A stretch of DNA of 37,990 nucleotides from Chloroflexota bacterium. GTDB lineage: Bacteria > Chloroflexota > Dehalococcoidia > Dehalococcoidales > Fen-1064. The stretch spans positions 11,732-49,721 of the forward strand of contig JAPLHG010000037.1 of assembly GCA_026389745.1 (NCBI GenBank). Reading direction: 5' to 3'. Under the pieces are notes generated by a model, which was not told where the DNA came from, made no database searches, and was given only the letters and a program-made list of their open reading frames with translations. The position numbers and the translations under genes were made by a program. Positions 32,217 through 37,990 of the stretch are shown piece after piece; the stretch's first letter is position 1, and the number at the start of each line of letters is the position of its first letter.

Positions 32217-32570
32217 GTGACATATCGTATTGAACGTTTGAATAGTCTCCTGCGACAGGAAATCAGCGATTTAGTACAACGCCAAGTCAAAGACCCGAGA
32301 CTTGGCAGTTTTATTTCTGTTACGGCAGTTGAAATTTCTTCCGATATGAGATGTGCCAAGGTTTTTGTGAGTCGTTTGGGCACTGATAACGAGAAGCGAG
32401 AGACGCTATCGGCATTGGCATCTGCCTCCGGTTTCATCCGCCATGGGCTTTCTGAGCGTTTGAAAATAAGACGTATACCCGAGCTGAGTTTTAAACTGGA
32501 TGATACTATTGAGAAGGCAGACCGTGTGCTCAGAATCATTGACGGAATCTCTTCGGAGGAGCGTTCTTGA
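32217..32570 (+). CDS. rbfA: Ribosome-binding factor A
   Basis: A small KH-fold factor needed for 16S rRNA 5'-end processing and late 30S assembly. The 117 aa match. Seen: YRIERLNSLLRQEISDLVQRQVKDPRL at the N terminus, VTAVEISSDMRCAKVFVS, and PELSFKLDDTIEKADRVLRIIDGI at the end, the RbfA signature. It begins with GTG, 12 nt after infB, in the same operon, and is followed closely by truB. Confidence 0.95.
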   Translation: MTYRIERLNSLLRQEISDLVQRQVKDPRLGSFISVTAVEISSDMRCAKVFVSRLGTDNEKRETLSALASASGFIRHGLSERLKIRRIPELSFKLDDTIEKADRVLRIIDGISSEERS

Positions 32571-32596
32571 ACCTGCCAAGATGATGGAACTTTGCT

Positions 32597-33487
32597 ATGA
32601 ACGGCATATTAAATATCAATAAGCCGATGGGTAAGACATCTTTCGGCATAGTATCAATGGTGAAGCGGTTGACAGGTGAAAAACGTGTTGGCCACGCCGG
32701 TACGCTTGACCCAATGGCAACCGGTGTTTTGCCTGTTTGTTTGGGACAGGCGACGCGCTTGGTTGAGTATCTGATGGATACCACCAAAACATACCGTGCC
32801 GAAATTGAGTTAGGCGTAGTCACTGATACCTATGATAGTGAGGGTAAGGTAATCCAGCGAGGAGATGCTTCAGTTATAACTAAGGAACAACTGGAAACGG
32901 TGCTGAATTCGTTCCGTGGCGTCATCACCCAGACCCCACCGATGTATAGTGCCGTCAAGTATCGGGGTAAGCCTCTCTATGAACTGGCAAGAGCTGGAAT
33001 CAAAGTGGAGCGGAAGAGTCGTACTGCGTTGATTCAGTCTCTGGAACTGAAGGATTGGCAACTGCCGGTCGCTACCATCGAAGTAGTTTGCGGCAAGGGG
33101 ACCTATATTCGCTCTTTAGCTTATGATTTGGGTCAGGTGCTGGGTTGTGGCGCTAATTTGAAGAGCCTGGTGCGTCTGAGGTGTGGTATTTTTGATATTA
33201 CCAATGCGGTCTCGCTTGAACATCTTGAGGAAGCTTGTAAGGATGGTTACTGGGAAAGTCTTCTCTACCCGATGGATAGTATTCTTGCTAACTTGGGAGC
33301 AGTGATTGTCGGCGAAGAAAAAGCCCAGGCAATCCGCAATGGGTCTTTGGTGATTATCGGGGAAGATATGTTATCAGAGACTGTAGGTGAGCATTGTCGT
33401 GCCTATACTTGGGACGGAAAGCTTCTGAGCATATTACGGTTTAATGCTGAAAAAAGACAATGGCAACCCGAAAAAGTATTTAGTTAG
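32597..33487 (+). CDS. truB: tRNA pseudouridine(55) synthase
   Basis: It forms pseudouridine-55 in the T loop of tRNA. The 296 aa match. Catalytic Asp38 lies in GHAGTLDPMATGVLPVCLG; other typical segments are GILNINKPMGKTSFGIVSMVKRL, KTYRAEIELGVVTDTYDSEG, QTPPMYSAVKYRGKPLYELARAGI and GTYIRSLAYDLGQVLGCGANL. The C-terminal PUA-like domain is present (about 235-295). It is the last gene of the nusA operon; ino1 follows after 88 nt with its own candidate promoter. Confidence 0.97.
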   Translation: MNGILNINKPMGKTSFGIVSMVKRLTGEKRVGHAGTLDPMATGVLPVCLGQATRLVEYLMDTTKTYRAEIELGVVTDTYDSEGKVIQRGDASVITKEQLETVLNSFRGVITQTPPMYSAVKYRGKPLYELARAGIKVERKSRTALIQSLELKDWQLPVATIEVVCGKGTYIRSLAYDLGQVLGCGANLKSLVRLRCGIFDITNAVSLEHLEEACKDGYWESLLYPMDSILANLGAVIVGEEKAQAIRNGSLVIIGEDMLSETVGEHCRAYTWDGKLLSILRFNAEKRQWQPEKVFS

Positions 33488-33488
33488 C

Positions 33489-33517
33489 TTGACAACACCA
33501 GCCCTATGTGGTACGAA
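33489..33517 (+). promoter_or_regulatory. Candidate promoter for the ino1 cluster
   Basis: A perfect -35 TTGACA (33489-33494) is followed after 17 nt by TACGAA (33512-33517), a weak -10. This would separate ino1, the glycosyltransferase, the CDP-alcohol transferase and purA from truB. Confidence 0.35.
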
Positions 33518-33575
33518 TAATAGTCGGGTTATTTGGGGATAAACTTGTCTAGCCAAAGAGGAGGTCATTTGAGTC

Positions 33576-34658
33576 ATGGGGAAAATTAATGTAGCCATAA
33601 TCGGTGTAGGTAACTGTGCTTCGTCACTTGTGCAGGGGGTTCATTTCTATCGGAATGCTAAAGAAGATGAGTTTGTGCCCGGGTTGATGCATGCCAATCT
33701 GGGTGGTTATCATATCCGCGATATAAATTTCGTTGCTGCCTTTGATATCGATAAGAATAAGGTCGGCAAAGACTTGGCAGAGGCAATTTATACCAAACCG
33801 AATAACACTATCAAGTTTTGTGATGTCCCGACCTCCGGTGTCATTGTCAACCGTGGTATGACGCATGATGGACTGGGGAAATATCTCTCCAAGATTATTG
33901 AGAAAGCTCCTGGTCCAACCGCCAACATCGTTAAAATATTGAAAGACACCAAAACCGATGTAGTTCTTAACTATTTGCCTGTCGGCTCGGAGATGGCGAC
34001 CAAGTGGTACGTGGAACAGATATTGAATGCTGGTTGCGGGCTTGTCAATTGTATCCCAGTATTCATCGCACGACAGAAGGACTGGGGAGAACGGTTTGCA
34101 GAAAGGGGTTTACCGGTAATTGGCGATGACATCAAGTCACAGGTTGGCGCTACCATCACTCATCGGGTATTAACCAGACTATTCCGTGACCGTGGCGTCA
34201 AACTGGAGCGAACGTATCAATTGAACTTTGGCGGGAACACCGATTTTCTCAATATGCTGGAAAGAGAGAGGCTGGAATCCAAAAAGATTTCCAAGACCAA
34301 TGCTGTCACCTCCCAGCTTGATTTTGAAATCAACCCCGATGATATTCACGTCGGTCCCAGTGATTATGTGCCATGGCTGTTAGACCGCAAGTTCTGTCAT
34401 ATCAAGATGGAGGGGCGTACCTTCGGTGATGTGCCGCTCAACCTTGAGTTGAAGCTTGAAGTTTGGGATAGCCCTAACTCAGCAGGTGTCGTCATTGATG
34501 CCATCCGGTGCTGTAAACTGGCGTTGGACAAGGGATTGAGCGGTTCACTCATTGCCCCGTCAGCTTATTTTATGAAATCACCGCCAGTTCAGTATTCTGA
34601 CGACCAGGCTCGTAATATGGTGGAAGAATTTATTGCCACCAATAAATCGACCGAATAG
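33576..34658 (+). CDS. ino1: Inositol-3-phosphate synthase
   Basis: It converts glucose-6-phosphate to L-myo-inositol-1-phosphate (the 3-phosphate of the D series) with NAD cycling. The 360 aa match the short prokaryotic type seen in actinobacteria and archaea. It shows IGVGNCASSLVQGV (NAD fold), GYHIRDINFVAAFDID, VVLNYLPVGSEMATKWYVEQIL, NCIPVFIAR, GDDIKSQVGATITHRVL, LNFGGNTDFLNM and FCHIKMEGRTFGD. GAGGAGG lies 11 bases before the ATG. It is followed by a PimA-like glycosyltransferase and a CDP-alcohol phosphatidyltransferase, which together suggest phosphatidylinositol synthesis. Confidence 0.95.
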   Translation: MGKINVAIIGVGNCASSLVQGVHFYRNAKEDEFVPGLMHANLGGYHIRDINFVAAFDIDKNKVGKDLAEAIYTKPNNTIKFCDVPTSGVIVNRGMTHDGLGKYLSKIIEKAPGPTANIVKILKDTKTDVVLNYLPVGSEMATKWYVEQILNAGCGLVNCIPVFIARQKDWGERFAERGLPVIGDDIKSQVGATITHRVLTRLFRDRGVKLERTYQLNFGGNTDFLNMLERERLESKKISKTNAVTSQLDFEINPDDIHVGPSDYVPWLLDRKFCHIKMEGRTFGDVPLNLELKLEVWDSPNSAGVVIDAIRCCKLALDKGLSGSLIAPSAYFMKSPPVQYSDDQARNMVEEFIATNKSTE

Positions 34659-34713
34659 CCGGGGTATTCTTGAACTGCGTATCGAATCCGAGTTATTTTC
34701 TGGACAGTCACGA

Positions 34714-35865
34714 ATGAAGATTGCGCTGGTCTCTCCTTACGACTTCTCCTATCCAGGTGGGGTCGCTCGCCACATAACCTCACTTTACAATCATTTTACC
34801 CGTCTGGGGTATGAAGTAAAGGTAATCGCTCCTGCTTCAGGAGAGATTAAGGAATTCGGCGATAATTTTATACGTATTGGTAGGCCTTTTCCCATCCCTG
34901 TCAGTGATTCGGTCATCCGTGTTTCTATTTCACTCCATCTGGCGCCGACCATCAAAGAAGTGCTGGCGAGGGAAAAATTTGATGTCATTCACTTCCACGA
35001 ACCATTTATGCCAATGGTGTGTAGCGCGATACTACGCTTCTCCAATGCGATTAATATTGGTACCTTCCACGCCGCACAGGGTAGGCCGGGTTACAATTTT
35101 GGTAGACCTGCCACTAGCTGGATGTTAAACAGGCGCGCGCACAAACTGCATGGTCACATCGCTGTCTCCAAGCCAGCGGTGAACTATATCAGCAAGTATG
35201 TACCTGCCGAATATGAGATTATCCCCAACGGAATTGATTTGAATCACTTCAAGCCTGATGTGCCCTTGATTGAGCAGTATTACGATGGCAAGCTGAACAT
35301 TGTTTTTGTAGGCAGACTGGAGTATCGCAAGGGTGTTAATTACTTATTAAAAGCCTTTCTGGATATCAAACGGCAGATGCCGAATACGCGCCTCATCATT
35401 GCTGGACCGGGTACGAGATTACGTAAACGGTATGAAAGGTGGGTTAAGAAGAGCAGGCTTAGTGATGTGGTTTTTGCCGGTATGATTTCTGATAAAGACC
35501 TGCCTAGCTATTATCGCACGGCGGATATCTTTTGCGCCCCGGCGACCAGCCGCGAGAGCTTTGGGCTGGTTTTGCTGGAGGCAATGGCGACCGGATGTCC
35601 TATAGTAGCGACCAATATCGAAGGTTATGCCAGTGTGGTGACTAATGGCGAAGAGGGTCTGCTGGTGCCGCCAATGGATAGTCGGGCGCTGACGAATGCG
35701 CTGTTGACTCTTCTTAAGGATAAGGAAAAACGTTTGCAGATGGGGCAGAAAGGAATCATCACCGCCACTAAGTATAGCTGGGAAGATGTCTCGAGACGGG
35801 TTCTGGACTACTATGGCAAAATAATTGAAAAAGTGCGTCAGGAACGTTCCGTGAGGTCAAGATGA
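34714..35865 (+). CDS. GT4 glycosyltransferase, PimA-like (phosphatidylinositol mannosyltransferase)
   Basis: From ATG 34714 the 383-aa product starts MKIALVSPYDFSYPGGVARHI, the N-terminal fold of PimA (VP-x-GGV). GEIKEFGDNFIRIGRPFPIP and DVIHFHEPFMP also resemble PimA. The C-terminal GT-B half has IIPNGIDLNHF, FVGRLEYRKGVNYLLKAF and the donor-site ESFGLVLLEAMATGCPIVATN. It probably transfers mannose from GDP-mannose to a phosphatidylinositol lipid at the cytoplasmic membrane. The upstream extension of the frame to 34633 is unlikely to be translated; no strong ribosome site is visible. It sits between ino1 and the CDP-alcohol transferase, overlapping the latter by four bases. The sugar and acceptor are inferred. 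Confidence 0.88.
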   Translation: MKIALVSPYDFSYPGGVARHITSLYNHFTRLGYEVKVIAPASGEIKEFGDNFIRIGRPFPIPVSDSVIRVSISLHLAPTIKEVLAREKFDVIHFHEPFMPMVCSAILRFSNAINIGTFHAAQGRPGYNFGRPATSWMLNRRAHKLHGHIAVSKPAVNYISKYVPAEYEIIPNGIDLNHFKPDVPLIEQYYDGKLNIVFVGRLEYRKGVNYLLKAFLDIKRQMPNTRLIIAGPGTRLRKRYERWVKKSRLSDVVFAGMISDKDLPSYYRTADIFCAPATSRESFGLVLLEAMATGCPIVATNIEGYASVVTNGEEGLLVPPMDSRALTNALLTLLKDKEKRLQMGQKGIITATKYSWEDVSRRVLDYYGKIIEKVRQERSVRSR

Positions 35866-36461
35866 TAGGTTTACAGAACATTCGCAGAACATTAGGCAGG
35901 TATTTTACTGACCCCATCGCGCGTCTTCTGGAAAAAACACATGTGACACCGAATACTATCACCTGCCTCGGCCTACTGGTAACAATTGCCGCCGCTGTGT
36001 TGATTGCCCTCGGGCATCGGTTTGCGGCTGGTTTTGTGGTGTTGTTCGCCGGTTTATTCGATATGCTGGATGGAGCGTTGGCTCGCCGTACAAATCGTGT
36101 TACGCGGTTTGGAGGAGTTCTTGATTCTACGCTGGACCGCGCTTCTGAGGCGGCGGTGTTTATTGGTATTGCAGTGTGGTATGCCAATCAGCAGTCTATT
36201 TGGGGAGTGGCAGTCTCAGGAGTTGCTCTGGTTACTTCGCAATTAGTAAGTTACATCAGAGCAAGAACTGAGGCGATAAATATTAATTGTGAGGTCGGGG
36301 TCTTTACTAGACCTGAAAGAGTGATTATACTGTCTATTGGACTGCTCCTCAGTAGATTTAACAATGTCTTGTTAATTGCTCTGGTGGTAATTGCTGTCCT
36401 CAGCTTTGTCACAGCAGTCCAGAGATTAGTTTTTGTATGGCAGAAAACAAAATCCAGTTAG
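35862..36461 (+). CDS. CDP-alcohol phosphatidyltransferase (phosphatidylinositol-phosphate synthase-like)
   Basis: A 199-aa integral membrane enzyme with about six helices. The catalytic motif D-x2-D-G-x2-A-R-x8-G-x3-D-x3-D is complete (Asp67, Asp70, Asp88, Asp92) in DMLDGALARRTNRVTRFGGVLDSTLD. It transfers a polar head group onto CDP-diacylglycerol. Its place next to ino1 and a PimA-like gene suggests that the alcohol is inositol phosphate; phosphatidylglycerophosphate synthase is the alternative. The gene overlaps the glycosyltransferase (ATGA) and ends 13 nt before purA. Confidence 0.9.
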   Translation: MIGLQNIRRTLGRYFTDPIARLLEKTHVTPNTITCLGLLVTIAAAVLIALGHRFAAGFVVLFAGLFDMLDGALARRTNRVTRFGGVLDSTLDRASEAAVFIGIAVWYANQQSIWGVAVSGVALVTSQLVSYIRARTEAININCEVGVFTRPERVIILSIGLLLSRFNNVLLIALVVIAVLSFVTAVQRLVFVWQKTKSS

Positions 36462-36474
36462 TTTGGGGGAAACA

Positions 36475-37758
36475 ATGCCGGTTATTGCTGTTATTGGTGC
36501 TCAGTGGGGGGATGAGGGAAAAGGGAGGGTGGTTGACCTTCTGGCAGAGAAAGCGGATGTGGTGGTTCGGTTTTCCGGGGGAGACAATGCCGGGCATACG
36601 GTCATAAATTCCTATGGCGAGTCCAAATTGCACATTGTCCCTTCAGGAATTTTTTCGCCGAGGGCGGTTTGCATTATTGGTAATGGAGCAGTCGTTAACC
36701 CGGGAGCTCTGTTTAAAGAAATAGGGATGCTCAATCAGAAGGGCGTTGATACCTCCAGATTGTATATTAGCGACCGTGCTCACGTGATAATGCCTTACCA
36801 CATACTGCTTGATGACTTAGAAGAGACATCGTGTGTAGATAGGGCGATCGGTACCACTCATAAGGGTATTGGGCCTGTATTTTCGGATAAGATTGCCCGT
36901 CGCGGCATCCGTATTGGTGATTTACTGGAAAAGCAAGCATTTAGGGAGCAACTGCACTTTATTCTTGAGCAAAAGAATTTGATTTTGACAAAGATATATG
37001 GTGCCAGTCCCTTATTGTTTGAGAAGATATATGAAGAATATGTGGAATACGGAAAGCGTCTTTCGCCATACATCTGTGAAACCACGGCTATGCTGGATGA
37101 AGCACTGAGAGCCGGTAAACTGGTTTTATTGGAGGGGGCTCAGGGCACTCTGCTTGACCCTGATTTCGGCACTTACCCATACGGTACTTCTTCTTCGTCA
37201 ATTGCTGGGGGGGCTTCGATTGGTTCGGGTATTAGTCCAAACAAAATTACCAAGGTTCTGGGTGTTTTCAAAGCCTATTGCACTCGTGTTGGTAGTGGGC
37301 CGATGCCTACTGAGCTTAAAGATGAGACCGGAGACCTTATCAGAGAGCGGGCGCATGAATATGGCGCCACTACCGGCAGACCAAGACGTTGCGGCTGGTT
37401 TGATGCTGTGGCGGCACATTTTAGTCACCGAATCAATGGTTTCACCGGGATGGCGCTCACACGGTTTGATATTCTGGATACATTACCGGTTATTAAGATA
37501 TGCACTGGCTATAAAGTGGATGGTAAGACAATCAATGACTTTCCTGCCAGTATCGCAATGCTGGGAAAATGTGTACCTGTCTATGAAGAATTCCCTGGCT
37601 GGCGGGCTGCAACCTGTGATGTCCGCAAGTTTAATGACTTGCCGTCGGCGGCAAAAAAATATGTTAAGCGACTGGAAGAGCTGGTGGGCTGTCCTGCCAA
37701 TCTGGTTTGTGTTGGTCCGGCACGAGAGCAGACAATCGAGAAATCGCCAGCCATTTAA
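36475..37758 (+). CDS. purA: Adenylosuccinate synthetase
   Basis: It joins IMP and aspartate, with GTP, in AMP synthesis. The 427 aa match. Diagnostic segments: VIGAQWGDEGKGRVVDLLAEKADVVVRFSGGDNAGHTV (with catalytic Asp and His), IGTTHKGIGPVFSDKIARRGIRIGDL, LLEGAQGTLLDPDFGTYPYGTSSSSIAGG, GSGPMPTEL, YGATTGRPRRCGWFDAVAA and LTRFDILD. The ATG at 36475 is preferred over an upstream in-frame ATG because the protein normally begins here with the QWGDEGKG strand. It is the last complete gene of the window and is read with the inositol-lipid genes. Confidence 0.97.
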   Translation: MPVIAVIGAQWGDEGKGRVVDLLAEKADVVVRFSGGDNAGHTVINSYGESKLHIVPSGIFSPRAVCIIGNGAVVNPGALFKEIGMLNQKGVDTSRLYISDRAHVIMPYHILLDDLEETSCVDRAIGTTHKGIGPVFSDKIARRGIRIGDLLEKQAFREQLHFILEQKNLILTKIYGASPLLFEKIYEEYVEYGKRLSPYICETTAMLDEALRAGKLVLLEGAQGTLLDPDFGTYPYGTSSSSIAGGASIGSGISPNKITKVLGVFKAYCTRVGSGPMPTELKDETGDLIRERAHEYGATTGRPRRCGWFDAVAAHFSHRINGFTGMALTRFDILDTLPVIKICTGYKVDGKTINDFPASIAMLGKCVPVYEEFPGWRAATCDVRKFNDLPSAAKKYVKRLEELVGCPANLVCVGPAREQTIEKSPAI

Positions 37759-37990
37759 ACTTTTTTATTGGAAATACTCTATAGTTAAAGAATGGAATAG
37801 AAAATAGAGAGGGCTTTAGCCAATAGGAAACCAACCGACTGCATGCTTTGCCTGGCTTCCCCGCCAATCATAAAATTTATTTCCTGCGGCACTATAGACC
37901 TCTATCCCTCTAAACATGTTCTTTAGTCTGGCAACTTCTTTTTGCCAGGCCAATTCTGGAAAGCGTCAATCTCCTTCTGCAGGCTATCTG
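37759..37990. other. Gene-free end of the window
   Basis: These 232 bases after purA hold no assignable gene. On the minus strand a short frame from 37917 to 37816 (33 codons, MFRGIEVYSAAGNKFYDWRG...) and a separate frame entering from the right edge and ending near 37926 can be read. Either might be the tail of a gene beyond the window. No terminator is seen after purA. Confidence 0.3.

Noticed and set aside
34633..34713. Upstream extension of the glycosyltransferase frame
   Set aside because: The extra 27 residues overlap the end of ino1 and precede the conserved MKIALVSPY start.
36475..37758. purA as part of an inositol-lipid system
   Set aside because: It is a complete housekeeping enzyme with no functional link to inositol lipids; adjacency is probably only shared transcription.
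1..37990. tRNA, rRNA, CRISPR array, transposon, integrase or phage genes
   Set aside because: I looked for them on both strands and saw no tRNA-like cloverleaf, CRISPR-type repeat-spacer series or transposase motif; a dedicated RNA search could still reveal a small RNA.

Overview
The window looks like ordinary chromosome of an uncultured, probably anaerobic bacterium. My best guess is a Chloroflexota member related to Dehalococcoidia. This is inferred from the gene mix (M29 aminopeptidase, DUF951, PSP1 next to holB, a DnaD/helicase-loader pair next to dnaB, and Ino1 with a PimA-like mannosyltransferase and a CDP-alcohol phosphatidyltransferase) and not from any rRNA marker. Several genes start with TTG or GTG. 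I see no tRNA, rRNA, CRISPR array, transposase or phage module, and no gene-free stretch longer than about 300 bases.

Layout. (1) 1-7500, mostly + strand and accessory in character: an M29 aminopeptidase; three small metal-binding proteins (a 50-residue zinc ribbon, a CxxCxxCC protein and an FmdB-type zinc ribbon); an alpha/beta hydrolase with Cys at the nucleophile position; a decayed O-antigen-ligase remnant; a polyprenol/diacylglycerol-kinase-like membrane protein; a TauE/SafE exporter split by a one-base shift; its usual DUF1634 partner; a secreted protein with three 49-residue repeats; and DUF3343 and DUF3795 proteins. (2) 7570-13917: mfd (-), then proB, a small Cys-rich ORF and proA (+). 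(3) 13933-16873, mostly -: rph, a HExxH metallopeptidase, a lipoprotein (+), DUF951 and pyrF. (4) 17086-20498 (+): lysA, holB and a PSP1-domain gene. (5) 20592-28400 (-): an HNH endonuclease, a double-AAA+ helicase loader, dnaD-like, dnaB, rplI, trxB, plsX and an M20 amidohydrolase. (6) 28637-33487 (+): the translation operon nusA-ylxR-infB-rbfA-truB, with no rimP before nusA and a promoter-proximal terminator-like hairpin in its place. (7) 33576-37758 (+): ino1, a PimA-like glycosyltransferase, a CDP-alcohol phosphatidyltransferase and purA.

Functional themes. Region 5 groups replication-restart functions: replicative helicase, DnaD adaptor and a loader carrying two complete AAA+ modules. 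Region 7 reads as a phosphatidylinositol and PI-mannoside pathway: glucose-6-phosphate to inositol phosphate, to an inositol lipid, to a mannosylated lipid. Proline synthesis is split over two transcription units, because proA has its own good promoter. pyrF and lysA are divergent, each with a recognisable promoter.

The most unusual signals are the tandem AAA+ loader, a 30-nt perfect palindrome inside the 3' end of proA, the hairpin directly after the nusA promoter, the 147-bp-period repeat gene, and two single-base frameshifts plus a gene remnant clustered in 3.6-5.7 kb. I do not see a clearly new multi-gene system. These are individual oddities in a mostly housekeeping window.
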